DNA of 64,000 bases, taken from Clostridium sp. CM027 (lineage in GTDB: Bacteria > Bacillota > Clostridia > Clostridiales > Clostridiaceae). The notes beneath the pieces were generated by a model. It was not told where the DNA came from. It did not search any database and worked only from the letters and a program-made list of their open reading frames with translations. A program made the position numbers and the translations under genes. Where the stretch lies: assembly GCF_024730565.1 (NCBI RefSeq), contig NZ_CP077725.1:1984001-2048000 (forward strand), written 5' to 3'. Positions 34,564-44,388 of this stretch are shown one piece after another (position 1 is the first letter of the stretch; each line of letters begins with the position of its first letter).

Positions 34564-35457
34564 CTACAAATTCTTTTCTTTACAATTAAAATACGAATAA
34601 AAATTTTCACCTAAAATATCTTTAACTTTTGTATATCTAAGTCCTATTTTTCTATCAGTACATATTGTTGGATATAGTAATAAAATCCCAATCAATATAA
34701 CCGCAGATTCAAGCAAAGTACCTATCCCAAAAAATCCAAATGCAGATATAAGAACTAATATATATCCAAGAGATGCATACAAACCGTCTCTAACAAAAAT
34801 TCTCTTTGCTAAAGATTTATCTAAATAAAATAAATAACACTTTCTATAATTAGCAATACAAAACCATATAAATGAATAAATAGAAACAAATACAATAAAT
34901 ATTCTTAGTAATTTAATATCAATCTGATGTATTTGTGTTATACCCATTCCAAAACCCGCAAATATAAAAAATGAATTCATTCCAAGTGTTGCCGCTTTAC
35001 CAATTTCTCTTATATTTTGTTTTTCTTCTTCAGATATTATTTCAACTTCCATATTTTCTTTTTTAACAGGTGTATGTTTTTTTGCTTTTTTATACATCTT
35101 ATATTCCAAATATACATTAACAATTAATAAAGAAGCTAATATGACTTGTTGTATAATAAACCCTGCTGATAAAAATTTGAAATTAAATCCTTGAAAAGCA
35201 ACACAACATGATGCAACTCTTATAACCCAATCGATTATTGCTTCAATTTTAAACATTTTATATCCTTCTTTGTTATCAGTAGCTAATATAAATGATGTAG
35301 CGATTAAAAATACATATGGTGACAATACCCAAAACACTTCTATTGTTAAATTATTTTTCAATACGATTTTATCGTATGAATATATAAATGCAAATGCAAA
35401 ATTACTTATATAACTAATTAAATTTAATAACATTAAGATCTTAACAGACTTTTTCAT
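34564..35457 (-). CDS. Multi-span membrane protein, 297 aa, unknown
   Basis: I do not recognise a family. Four helices lie in the first 125 residues, then a charged cytoplasmic loop (KKAKKHTPVKKENMEVEIIS), then four more helices (about 155-275) and a polar tail. GGAGATATTATAA precedes ATG. It follows the frame-shifted M50 gene, and the pair appears once more as fragments at 29.6-30.4 kb, so the two probably formed a repeated unit. The frame resumes after the stop as a Cys-rich segment. Confidence 0.7.
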   Translation of the reverse strand: MKKSVKILMLLNLISYISNFAFAFIYSYDKIVLKNNLTIEVFWVLSPYVFLIATSFILATDNKEGYKMFKIEAIIDWVIRVASCCVAFQGFNFKFLSAGFIIQQVILASLLIVNVYLEYKMYKKAKKHTPVKKENMEVEIISEEEKQNIREIGKAATLGMNSFFIFAGFGMGITQIHQIDIKLLRIFIVFVSIYSFIWFCIANYRKCYLFYLDKSLAKRIFVRDGLYASLGYILVLISAFGFFGIGTLLESAVILIGILLLYPTICTDRKIGLRYTKVKDILGENFYSYFNCKEKNL

Positions 35458-35702
35458 TTATAATATCTCCTATTTTTATAATTATTTTTTGACATGGGTA
35501 TTTAGACGTATCTCAATGGTTCTTGTTTATCATCACTAACCCCAAAAGTAATTAGATCTTCTTAGATTAAAGTCAAGGTGTTAGTTATTAATTATTTTTA
35601 TGTAACCTTATTAATCAGCAAATTTTGTAGCATTTGCAGCTAATTAGTAACTAAAAACTAGTCACTACGTTCCATTTTTTATAATGGGGTGAGATGTCCG
35701 TT

Positions 35703-36703
35703 CTAAAGAATATATAAATTCCTAAATTGTTCAAATAATAATTTTTCTAATCTACTATTTACAATAGATGATTTAGGAATTGAGTTTAAAACCTCATTAT
35801 AAGTAATCTCGTTAAGAAAATATTTTGTTCTACTAATAATGTATTTTTGATAAAAATTTCTCTTATTAGAACTATTTCTTATTAACTCAAATATTTTTTT
35901 TGCCTCTTCTAATTTTCCCTCTTTAATTACCATATATATAACAATTACATTTATATATTCAAACAGATTTCCATTTAAATATTTTATTTGGGATAACTTT
36001 TCTATTAAATTCTCCATGTTTTTAATTATATTTATATTAAAACCATCAATACTATTAATTAATACATAATAAAGTATATATGTCTGTAAATTTATTTGAT
36101 TTTTATTATGGCTGATGTTGTGGAAAAATTTATCTTCCATATTTAATTCTTCACATACATCATTAGCATATTTGTAAATAAACAGATTCTCCTCATTAAT
36201 ATTTTGCTTTTGATTTGATAATATATTATTATAGTAAAATAAAGTTGATACGGCAAACACTTTATCCTTGTATAGCCTATAAGACATTATCCCATCACTA
36301 AATAAAAGAGTAAGACCCCCTATTATCATTGACATAACACCAAAAACTTTAATAAACAAATTTGGAATATAATAATTATATATTATATTAATTATGATTC
36401 CCAATACTGAACTTCCAAAAGAACCGGCCAAAGTTATAAATATAATTTTATTTTTTTGAATTTTAAAATCAGTTTTATTTCTAAGCATACTTATTTCAGG
36501 TAAAACAAAACCAGGCATGTATTCTTTAAGCTTATATCTATTTTTATATTATATTTATCTTCATTTTTATAAATTTTAATTGGATAAGCATCAAGACAAT
36601 ATATATCCAATCCTATTAATTTCAAAGCCAAAAAATGAATTAGCTCGTGAATTATGTTCGTTAATAAAAAACTTATAATGATATATATAAACACTAAACT
36701 CAT
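35703..36703 (-). pseudogene. M50 metalloprotease split by a one-base deletion
   Basis: The 5' part starts MSLVFIYIIISFLLTNIIHE (zinc motif HELIH). The frame breaks near 36530, where the duplicate at 29.7 kb has one extra T (GATATTAAG versus GATATAAG). The second frame resumes at MPGFVLPEISM and runs to 35703 with two or three membrane helices and a helical tail. Restored, it would be about 330 aa. The start has a GGGGAACAT site. Confidence 0.8.
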
Positions 36704-37046
36704 ATGTTCCCCTTTTGTAATTTATTATTATATGCTAACCAGAAGTTATCTCTTTGCTTAAATCAACTTCCCGTTCTATTAAATACATTATTATCTATAT
36801 AATTTGCTTTCACAGACTTCTATTGTAATATGATTTAGTCAAATTTCATAAAATGCTTTTACTCATCGTGCCTGCTCCCTTGCTTGACTTCGAATACTGA
36901 TTTCCATAATATATATTAATAGCTTACTAGCGAAATTAATGGTTATATTTCCAAGAGAAATTACCACTCATTTGGTGTTAGTATAATATTGTAGACACTA
37001 AAAACCGAACACATTAAAATATAAATATGATAAGGATGTGTTTATA

Positions 37047-37205
37047 ATTGCAAGAGGTCAAAAACAATATACAGCTTTATTCAAAAATACAATAGTAGAG
37101 CTATCTAACTCTGGAAAAAAGCTTAGCAGGGTTAAGCAGTGAATATTCCCTATCAAAATCAACAGTAACAGATTAGATAAATAAAAGGTCAATAAACCAT
37201 AAAAA
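37047..37205 (+). mobile_element. IS3-family OrfA remnant
   Basis: The plus strand reads IARGQKQYTALFKNTIVELS then SGKKLS. After a frameshift it continues SSEYSLSKSTVTD, a stop, and INKRSINH. This is the helix-turn-helix N-terminus of an IS3/IS150 OrfA. No OrfB is present. Confidence 0.65.
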
Positions 37206-37269
37206 TGATACATAGTAGCATTGGATATATTACTCCCCAACAGAGTGAATATTTGGCTAAATACTCTGC

Positions 37270-37540
37270 GAGCTCTTTAATATTTAGATGATAATACGTT
37301 TTTCTTGTTTTAGGTCCATATTCGGTGATCTCATTTTCTGTATAAATATTAGTATTAATTTTTATCCTACCCACATAAAACACTTCTTGAGCATTAATAA
37401 AACTCTGCCACACCTGTTAAGGCCTAAAGTCTTTGCGATAGTAATTCCACCTATATTTTCTTCTAAATACATATTTACAGTGTTTAGATTAACTTTAACT
37501 TGATAATTTCTTTATTTTTTCAAAAAAATCATTCCATAAA
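37270..37540 (-). mobile_element. Second transposase remnant, opposite strand
   Basis: The minus strand contains NMYLEENIGGITIAKTLGLN, resembling the helix-turn-helix of another IS3-type OrfA, followed by shifted frames around KRIII and ELAEYLAKYS. It is broken by several frame changes. Confidence 0.4.
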
Positions 37541-37735
37541 ATGAATTTTACAACTCTTTTTTAGTTGTGTCCATTCAATAGGGTGATACCAACTATGTTA
37601 AATGTTTTATCTAGGTGATTACTTCTTCCCCCTTAGGCTTGTGCCCGCATCCATGTTTTTACAGGCACCTAACAATTCTACACCTGTTAATCCTTTTTTT
37701 AACAACACCGTAAAAATCTACTTATAAAAAACATA

Positions 37736-37876
37736 TCAGAAATAATAAAAAAAGCTATTAATTAAGACTATTGATGTGCCTAAAAGTAATACTACCGCCA
37801 AAAATAAATTACTTCCATTAGTTGATAATTTTGAGAGTATAGTGTCTTGTTTAACAAAGTCCTTGAATATATTCAT
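37736..37876 (-). CDS. Small membrane protein, 46 aa
   Basis: MNIFKDFVKQDTILSKLSTN is followed by one hydrophobic helix and ends INSFFYYF. It starts immediately after the stop of the 53-aa ORF, with GGTGGG as ribosome site, so translation is coupled. The function is unknown. Confidence 0.45.
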   Translation of the reverse strand: MNIFKDFVKQDTILSKLSTNGSNLFLAVVLLLGTSIVLINSFFYYF

Positions 37877-38038
37877 TTATACCCACCTTTTTTCTATTAC
37901 TTTTCGAATATAATTAATGTTGTATTTGTTTTGTAGATTTACGAAGCCTTCCACTTCTAAACTAAGTATCGTTTTATTGGATAGCTTTTTTGTAAAATAA
38001 GGGTAATACCGTTTAAATTCACCCATAAAAAACACCAT
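37877..38038 (-). CDS. Small basic protein, 53 aa
   Basis: MVFFMGEFKRYYPYFTKKLS begins it and NYIRKVIEKRWV ends it. It is basic and not obviously membrane-bound. It begins four bases after the 73-aa ORF and abuts the 46-aa ORF, forming a compact string of tiny genes. The family is unknown. Confidence 0.4.
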   Translation of the reverse strand: MVFFMGEFKRYYPYFTKKLSNKTILSLEVEGFVNLQNKYNINYIRKVIEKRWV

Positions 38039-38042
38039 AATT

Positions 38043-38264
38043 CTACTTGCAAAATTCTTTATAGCTTTTGATTACAGCGCAAATAAATTTCAAATTAACT
38101 ACAAACAATACTAAAAACATAAAAATTTCTAATATGCCTTCTGGCCAAAAGCTACTAATATTAAATTGGATAATTGAAATTATAATTAAACAAGGAATAT
38201 ATTTTCTAACATTAGCTGCATAATCGGACATAGCAAATTCATAAAATTTATTAATGATTTTCAA
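38043..38264 (-). CDS. Small membrane protein, 73 aa
   Basis: MKIINKFYEFAMSDYAANVR is followed by two hydrophobic helices (about 24-36 and 43-62) and a basic tail. It overlaps the stop of the preceding fragment by four bases (ATGA). Function unknown. Confidence 0.45.
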   Translation of the reverse strand: MKIINKFYEFAMSDYAANVRKYIPCLIIISIIQFNISSFWPEGILEIFMFLVLFVVNLKFICAVIKSYKEFCK

Positions 38265-38584
38265 AATCTCACATCCATTTCCCCTACATATTTTCCAAAC
38301 TTAATTTGCAATGATTTTTCTTCAATTTCTTCCTTATTCTTGTTTAATATTTTCGTTGCAATTAAAATACTTTCTTTTAACTGTTTATCAATATTATAAT
38401 TTTTATCAATAAACTCTAAAACTCTTAGTTTATACTGAAAAACTTTAAATGCCATTTGTATGTGATTTGTCACAAAAATCATTTCATTTTTATAATCATC
38501 CAATTTCCTGATTTCTCCACCTAATGACAATCCATTTCTTTCTTCATTCAAGTTGATATCCAAAAGAATAGAAATTAATATCAA
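38261..38584 (-). pseudogene. Receiver-domain fragment of an AgrA-like regulator
   Basis: The 107 codons read LLDINLNEERNGLSLGGEIR, FVTNHIQMAF and YKLRVLEFIDKN. These align with phosphoacceptor, middle and Lys motifs of the intact LytTR regulator at 48048-48788. The N-terminal acidic pair is missing and the frame stops at the linker (GEMDVRF) before any LytTR domain. It is therefore a decayed regulator gene. Confidence 0.65.
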
Positions 38585-38692
38585 AAGAAAAAAGATGAGT
38601 AATCAATAATAATTAATGATTACTTATCTTTTTTAAAAGAAATTAGTTTATTGGTATATTAATTAATAAAAATACACATCAAATATGTCATA

Positions 38693-38989
38693 CTACAAGT
38701 AAATGCTTTTAGCATTTCCAATCTTCTCAAGAAGACGTTTCAAAATTAATGGAAATTCACCTAATTTTATCTCTTTAACGCCAATGTTATCTTTTTCTTG
38801 AAAAAAGTCTTCAATTTCATAATATATTTTTTTTGTAACTGCACTTTTATGTAAAAAACAGGGTTCTGAATCATTGAAGTATTCAATACTTTGCTCAATA
38901 ATAATATTCTCTGCAACTGGTAGTTTATAAAGATTACCCTCATATAAAATGCAATTATCATTATCTGTTATTTTAATATTTCTCGGCAT
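38693..38989 (-). CDS. Hypothetical protein, 98 aa, last gene of the peptide operon
   Basis: MPRNIKITDNDNCILYEGNL begins a mixed alpha/beta soluble protein with two cysteines (13 and 44) and no membrane helix. A TAAAGGAG site precedes ATG. It lies 27 bases after the thioredoxin-CcdA gene and ahead of a hairpin (AGTAATCA/TGATTACT, about 38598-38625), so it probably closes the operon. Function unknown. Confidence 0.6.
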   Translation of the reverse strand: MPRNIKITDNDNCILYEGNLYKLPVAENIIIEQSIEYFNDSEPCFLHKSAVTKKIYYEIEDFFQEKDNIGVKEIKLGEFPLILKRLLEKIGNAKSIYL

Positions 38990-39016
38990 TTAATAAACTC
39001 CTTTATATTTACTATA

Positions 39017-40183
39017 TTAAATTATAAAAACTATAAATAAACAAAATAAGAACATCACTATTGCGGTTAATAATTTTATTAAATACATTTTCTCTACAAG
39101 GAATGATGATACTTTGAACATATCAGTCCCTTTATCAATAATAAATATGATTATAATTGGTGGTATAATAAATACTAAATCATATAAGAATAAATAAGAA
39201 AAAGCCTTAAGAGAATAAATGCTATTTTTTTGTATCATGTAACTTATACTTGCAAGATATACTTGTCCTGTACATAAAAATTCTCCTAATGAAATAACTA
39301 CACCTAATAAAAAACTTATAATAACTAATATTTTCCCACTTTTATTTTCCAAAAATCTTTTTATTACATTGTGATTAAAACGTCTAACTTTTCTTGGGAG
39401 TTGATTTTTAATTTGTCCAAATTTTTCCTTTCTTGCTTTTAAAAAATCATTTACATTCAAATAAATAATTATAGCAGAAAACAATATAAATATTTCTTTC
39501 ATTATTGTATTATATATTCCTATATTTATTTTAGATAGATATGTGTATAAGACTGAACCTATTAATAAATATGCTATAAATTTACCTAAAATAAAACTAA
39601 AACCAAGCTTCTTTATTCCAACATTTTTGACACTAATAAGTGAGAGAAAAAATAAGAGCATGGATATAGAGCATGGGTTAAGTCCATTAATAAATCCTGT
39701 AAATATAAAACCTAAAATATCATAATTGAATGAATTTGCATTTATCTGAATTCCCTCCAAAATAGGTGTTTCCTTAACCTTCTCATTCTCATTCTCATTC
39801 TGTAATATTTCTCTTATTATAGACTTTATTTCAGACGGCTCTTTTATATATCTATCTGATACGAATATAATTGGTGCTCCTCCAGTCTCTTTATTTAACT
39901 TATATTCATTATTATATCTAACAAGCATCTCATAATTTTGACTTTTACTTATATCATATTTATATATCTTAATATTTTTATGTTCTTTCTGTAACTTATT
40001 TAGTTCATCTTCAAACTTATTGCATGTATTACAAAGAGGCACATTGAAATAAATCAAATTTAACTCATTAGTCTTTGCATGAATTGTGTCGACCATTAAG
40101 AAATTAATGGCAAAGAATATTATTAGTAAAAATAATATTCTACAGTATCTTTTTACTACTTTATTAATATTCATACTTCTCAT
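39017..40183 (-). CDS. Thioredoxin-like plus CcdA-type thiol-disulfide transmembrane protein
   Basis: This 388-aa fusion has a signal anchor (residues 15-35), then an extracellular thioredoxin-like domain with CNTC in YFNVPLCNTCNKF. Then comes a CcdA/DsbD-type domain of six helices with the paired cysteines in INGLNPCSISM and GEFLCTGQVY. Such proteins pass electrons across the membrane to outer thiol proteins. Here it sits in an operon with a DsbA-like protein and a cysteine-containing peptide, so it likely sets the peptide's disulfides. The ATG follows GAGGTT. Confidence 0.8.
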   Translation of the reverse strand: MRSMNINKVVKRYCRILFLLIIFFAINFLMVDTIHAKTNELNLIYFNVPLCNTCNKFEDELNKLQKEHKNIKIYKYDISKSQNYEMLVRYNNEYKLNKETGGAPIIFVSDRYIKEPSEIKSIIREILQNENENEKVKETPILEGIQINANSFNYDILGFIFTGFINGLNPCSISMLLFFLSLISVKNVGIKKLGFSFILGKFIAYLLIGSVLYTYLSKINIGIYNTIMKEIFILFSAIIIYLNVNDFLKARKEKFGQIKNQLPRKVRRFNHNVIKRFLENKSGKILVIISFLLGVVISLGEFLCTGQVYLASISYMIQKNSIYSLKAFSYLFLYDLVFIIPPIIIIFIIDKGTDMFKVSSFLVEKMYLIKLLTAIVMFLFCLFIVFII

Positions 40184-40298
40184 ATTTTAACCTCACTTGG
40201 ATTATTTATTATTTCAATTTCACTATGAATATGATAAAGTTCCTACTATTTATTTACGATTAAAACATCTAATCATAATTCCACCACAATTTATTTTC

Positions 40299-40883
40299 CT
40301 AATTGGAGTTTAATATATCTTCTACAATTCTTTTAAATTCGTCTTTTTTATAAATACCAACCATTTTTTCATTACCTACATACATTGTTGGTATCGTATT
40401 AATCTTGAGATAGTCTATTTCTTTCTTTATTTCCTTGTTATCATCTTTCCTTTTATTATATAATTTCTCTCCTAAATATGACTTTAAGTACTGCTCTGAT
40501 TTTGGATTAATATACTTTTCTTTTTCATTAAATATCTTTCCAATCTCTTTATAATCCTCTGTACTAATTTTAGGAATATTTAAATGCATATTTTCATTAA
40601 CAGTCTTAAATATTAAAACAACCTTCTTATTAGCTATGTATTCTAATAGGATTGGCTCAATATTTTCATTCATTTTTTTACAATCTGGACAATTAAAGTC
40701 CGTATACTCAATTATCTTAACAGGTGCCTTAATATCACCAAAAACAATACCAGCATTAGATATAGTCTTAATATCATCTTTTTTACTTAAACCCTCAGAT
40801 CTATTTATAAAAATACCCATAATCACTAATAGAACTAAACTTATTGTAATGACAACACATTTTTTCTTTCTTTTAAACTTCAT
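40299..40883 (-). CDS. DsbA/thioredoxin-fold oxidoreductase
   Basis: This 194-aa membrane-anchored protein has an N-terminal helix (residues 9-26). The active site is CPDC in YTDFNCPDCKKMNE, and the cis-Pro loop is TIPTMYVG, with a helical insertion between. It probably oxidises or isomerises cysteines of exported proteins. The start codon lies within the 93-aa gene's end (11-base overlap), so translation is coupled. Its neighbour, the thioredoxin-CcdA fusion, is the likely redox partner. Confidence 0.82.
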   Translation of the reverse strand: MKFKRKKKCVVITISLVLLVIMGIFINRSEGLSKKDDIKTISNAGIVFGDIKAPVKIIEYTDFNCPDCKKMNENIEPILLEYIANKKVVLIFKTVNENMHLNIPKISTEDYKEIGKIFNEKEKYINPKSEQYLKSYLGEKLYNKRKDDNKEIKKEIDYLKINTIPTMYVGNEKMVGIYKKDEFKRIVEDILNSN

Positions 40884-41154
40884 TTTTCCTTAATCCTTTC
40901 AATAAAATATTAAATATTATTGATAAGACAATAGTCGCCAAAAATACAGCCAAAACTAATAATAAAAATGTAGTCTTTATATTAAACGTATAGCCATTGT
41001 TTCCAATTTTAAGAATCTCCATTGTGTTAAAAAGGATTTTACCACTTTTATTACCAAACATTTTAAGAAAGATTAAACTCATAGCAGTTATAGGTAAAAT
41101 AATTATACTTAAAACAGCCGCTAAACCATATGTTTTTTCACTAATTTTTATCAT
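40873..41154 (-). CDS. Small membrane protein of the peptide operon, 93 aa
   Basis: Two hydrophobic helices (about 11-31 and 63-86) flank a polar loop (FGNKSGKILFNTMEILKIGN), and the tail is basic. The family is unknown. It overlaps the DsbA-like gene by 11 bases and follows the PqqD-M50 gene by 18. It could be an exporter accessory or immunity protein, but nothing in the sequence decides. Confidence 0.6.
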   Translation of the reverse strand: MIKISEKTYGLAAVLSIIILPITAMSLIFLKMFGNKSGKILFNTMEILKIGNNGYTFNIKTTFLLLVLAVFLATIVLSIIFNILLKGLRKNEV

Positions 41155-41172
41155 ATTAATCTCCCCTAGTAT

Positions 41173-42051
41173 CTAAATTATTTTTTTATTGTATATCATT
41201 AAGAATATATAGTTAAGAATATTTTTACCATCACCTGTAAATGGTAGTAAATGTACTAATTGAATAACAAACATTCCCGCAAAAATATTGATATACACAG
41301 AATATTGCCACTCTTTAAACATAGTGAAACTAATGATGTACATTAAGACTCCTAAGATTCCAGGAATTATTGATCCTGATAAGGCTATAATAATATTGTT
41401 CTTAGAATTAGTTTCTGCTGGTCTTACAAATCTCACTCCCAATGGACTTACCCCTAAAAATCCTATATTTTTATTTTTCTTTTTTATCCATAAAGAATAC
41501 ATATGAGATAATTCATGTATGTTTGTGCTCAAAATTAATCCAACAAAAGCGATCAAAAATCCAAATGCTACTCCCGAAGCTAAACTATCACTAATTAAAA
41601 CTACACTCAATATGTATAGAACTAATGTCCATATAAATAATATTCCTATTTTTTTAAAAATCACATTATTAATACTATTAAATACAGAAAAAAAGTTGCT
41701 GTTTTTTATAGTAACTCGTTCTTTATATCCTTTTTTATATTGTGCAATAAGATTTATAAATATTTTTTTTATCCTTATATTGGTGTCATACTTCCAGTTT
41801 AAAAGATAATTTTTATTTAATTCATAGAATAAATTATTTATATCATTATATAGAACATCATAATCGATCTTGATTTCTTTGTTTAAATATTCTGTAATCT
41901 CACTTACACTTTTAATTCCATCAACTAGTAATAATATTTTATAAGCCGTTTCATTTATTGGAATATCAGCATGTAGATTATGATCAAATATGTGATCTTT
42001 ATTAATCTCAATATTTTGAGGTATATATGGTATTCTTTTTAATTTATTCAT
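41173..42051 (-). CDS. PqqD-like recognition domain fused to an M50 membrane protease
   Basis: The 292-aa protein has an N-terminal PqqD-like domain (about 25-85; NETAYKILLLVDGIKSVSEI), the fold used to bind precursor peptides in RiPP pathways. A membrane M50 protease follows (130-292) with zinc motif HELSH in LILSTNIHELSHMYSLWIKK and the third-ligand motif FTGDGKN. It could recognise and cut the 71-aa peptides within or near their membrane helix. It overlaps the permease gene by eight bases, so the coupling is tight. Confidence 0.85.
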   Translation of the reverse strand: MNKLKRIPYIPQNIEINKDHIFDHNLHADIPINETAYKILLLVDGIKSVSEITEYLNKEIKIDYDVLYNDINNLFYELNKNYLLNWKYDTNIRIKKIFINLIAQYKKGYKERVTIKNSNFFSVFNSINNVIFKKIGILFIWTLVLYILSVVLISDSLASGVAFGFLIAFVGLILSTNIHELSHMYSLWIKKKNKNIGFLGVSPLGVRFVRPAETNSKNNIIIALSGSIIPGILGVLMYIISFTMFKEWQYSVYINIFAGMFVIQLVHLLPFTGDGKNILNYIFLMIYNKKII

Positions 42052-43504
42052 ATTTTATCCTCCATTTGGCCACTAAATAAAAAGCAGTAAATAATATAAT
42101 TGTAAGTACTACCGCCACAATTATCAAAGACATATTTGTTGTAATTATTTGATTTAATATAACTACTATAGGAATCATTGTAAAAAAGAGAATAAAAAAA
42201 GCAAATACACCCATATAAGGGTTCTTGTTATCTACTGGAATTAATATTCCTAAAATATATAATGATATTATTGAACTAATAACTATTGGAATGCTAATCA
42301 ATACTTGATATATATCCATATCAATTCCTAGTATTATTATAGTTATAAGTAGAAATAAACCATATCCGATAATACATAATCCTATTGCCTTTGAAATCAA
42401 CACCTTTAACAATTCAACCCCATTAGCTTTATACATTATAAAGTAATTATTTTCATTTCCAAAGGAGTTTAGCGCCAACATACTAGAAACTAAACTTACT
42501 ATCCCTATTATCATAATATTCGGCTCTAAATTTCCCAATTTAAATCTTACTAAAATTGACAATAGCAAAAAAATTATTATATTTATGTAGTTTTCTTCAT
42601 TTCTAATTTGAACTTTAACTTCTTTTATAATTAATGATCTATTAAACCCCTTTGACATAGGCAGAAATTTTAATATTTTAGAAGAGTTGTTATTCTGAAC
42701 TTTTTCATAGCAAAATAAAGTGCTTAAAGCTAAAAATGCAGTAATTAAGATATAAATACTTATTCTTAAATAGCTTACAGAATTAAATGCTGCAACCTTT
42801 ACTGATTTCATAAGAACTCCACTAATTAAATAAAGTATATTATAATCAAATTTAGTGTATGAAGATAAAATCCCTTCCACCGAAAAATTTTCTATAAAAT
42901 AATAAAATACTGACATTAGTAAAATTAAAAGCGTTATAAGCTTTCTATAAGGGAGTCCAATCATAGATATAATAAATATACAAAAGTCATATATTATTGT
43001 ATTTAAAAAGAATACAAAAGTAATTTGTATAATAAAAGCTAATATACTGGCTAGCAAAAAACCTCCCTGTAAATCATTCATAACCAATGAAGGTACAACT
43101 AATAAAGTATTTATAAACAATTCGCTGACAAATACAACAAAAAATATTGGAAGCTTGTATCCTAAATTCCTTTCGAATGTAGTAAGCGGAAACCAATTTA
43201 ACTGCATTTCAAATTCACCGCGTTCTTGTATTACAGATTTCACCAATACAAATAGTGCCGTTGTTACCACAGAAATATTTACCAATATACCAGAAAACAA
43301 TAAATATAGTGACCTAGTATCCCCATTCACAAACATTACTATTATAGGATTTACAACACAGTATCCTGCTATTACGGATAATAAGGTAATAAATAATAAA
43401 AATGAAATTACTCCTACAACCTTACTTTTAGTATTCAATATTTTTGCTAAACTTCTCTGCCATATTTTAAAAATTAATTTACAAATTATTAATGACTTCG
43501 TCAA
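42044..43504 (-). CDS. ABC transporter permease
   Basis: This is a hydrophobic protein of 486 aa with about 12 membrane helices and no nucleotide-binding site. The frame opens at 43555. The best start is TTG at 43504 (TKSLIICKLIFKIW), which has GTAGGAG just upstream and overlaps the ATPase gene by 26 bases. It pairs with that ATPase to form a peptide exporter or an immunity pump like those of other membrane-active peptides. Exact direction and substrate are inferred. Confidence 0.8.
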   Translation of the reverse strand: MTKSLIICKLIFKIWQRSLAKILNTKSKVVGVISFLLFITLLSVIAGYCVVNPIIVMFVNGDTRSLYLLFSGILVNISVVTTALFVLVKSVIQERGEFEMQLNWFPLTTFERNLGYKLPIFFVVFVSELFINTLLVVPSLVMNDLQGGFLLASILAFIIQITFVFFLNTIIYDFCIFIISMIGLPYRKLITLLILLMSVFYYFIENFSVEGILSSYTKFDYNILYLISGVLMKSVKVAAFNSVSYLRISIYILITAFLALSTLFCYEKVQNNNSSKILKFLPMSKGFNRSLIIKEVKVQIRNEENYINIIIFLLLSILVRFKLGNLEPNIMIIGIVSLVSSMLALNSFGNENNYFIMYKANGVELLKVLISKAIGLCIIGYGLFLLITIIILGIDMDIYQVLISIPIVISSIISLYILGILIPVDNKNPYMGVFAFFILFFTMIPIVVILNQIITTNMSLIIVAVVLTIILFTAFYLVAKWRIKYE

Positions 43505-44225
43505 TTTTATCACTCCTACTTTTATCAAGAGATGCTTTAATAAAAACTTCTTCAAGTGAATTACAGTTATATTCTTTTTTTAATATATTACTAGTATTTT
43601 CTGCAACTTTCCTCCCTTTTGAAATTATTACAATTCTATCACTCAAACTATCAGCTAAAAGAAGATCATGAGTTGACATTAAAATACTTTTTCCATCTTT
43701 CAAAAATTTTCTCAACATTTTTTTTGTTGTTATTATCGATTCTACATCTAATCCTCTAAATGGCTCGTCTAACACCATCAATTTGCCTTCTAACATAAAT
43801 GCTGCAATTAATTGAAGCTTTTTCTTCATTCCATGTGAATAATTTTTTATTATTTGCTCCATAGCTTCTGCCATATTATATATTTGTACAAGTTTTTTAA
43901 TCTTTTCGTCATTTACATTTTGATACATTGATTTTACGAAGTTAATATATTCTTTACCTGTCAAAGACTCAATAAGTAATAGTTCGTCCGGTACATATGC
44001 AATATATTCTTTAAATTTCTTAGTATTATTTTTTTGACCGTATAAAGACAAAGTCCCTTTGGTTGGAGAAATAACTCCAAGTAAACAATTAATTATTGTA
44101 GTTTTTCCAGAACCGTTTGGACCAACAATTGAAACCAATTCTCTTTCTTTTAGTTCTAAATCAAAATTTTGAATGCCCCAAAAATTATTTGAATATTTTT
44201 TACTAAGGTCTTTAATTGATAACAT
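43479..44225 (-). CDS. ABC transporter ATP-binding protein
   Basis: This 248-aa nucleotide-binding subunit has Walker A GPNGSGKTT (about residue 36), Q-loop region AYVPDELLL, signature NYSHGMKKKLQL, Walker B LMVLDEP and H-loop STHD. It resembles the BcrA/YydI-like ATPases found in peptide export or immunity. AGGGAGGAG precedes ATG. It is the first gene downstream of the second 71-aa peptide, after a partial terminator. Confidence 0.9.
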   Translation of the reverse strand: MLSIKDLSKKYSNNFWGIQNFDLELKERELVSIVGPNGSGKTTIINCLLGVISPTKGTLSLYGQKNNTKKFKEYIAYVPDELLLIESLTGKEYINFVKSMYQNVNDEKIKKLVQIYNMAEAMEQIIKNYSHGMKKKLQLIAAFMLEGKLMVLDEPFRGLDVESIITTKKMLRKFLKDGKSILMSTHDLLLADSLSDRIVIISKGRKVAENTSNILKKEYNCNSLEEVFIKASLDKSRSDKIDEVINNL

Positions 44226-44302
44226 AATAAAAGTTCTCCTCCCTAAATAGAATATTGTTTTTGTAAAATTTTATTTTGCAATCAACTATAAATTTAAATG
44301 AA

Positions 44303-44342
44303 ACTTAGACAAGCTTATTATCCATTATAGGCTTGTCTAAGT
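44303..44342 (-). terminator. Hairpin between peptide gene and ABC operon
   Basis: ACTTAGACAAGC pairs with GCTTGTCTAAGT around a 16-base loop; on minus the tail is only TTTCATTTAAATTT. It may be a leaky terminator that gives more peptide mRNA than exporter mRNA. A similar hairpin lies at 45969-46000 after the other peptide gene. Confidence 0.65.
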
Positions 44343-44388
44343 TGAAGAATGATGCAATAAAATAGCTTTTTTATTGCATTTTATTCAT

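Noticed and set aside
37619-37708. 29-codon minus-strand frame (LLKKGLTGVELLGACKNMD)
   Set aside because: It lies after the string of tiny ORFs, but begins with GTG lacking any ribosome site and matches nothing I know.
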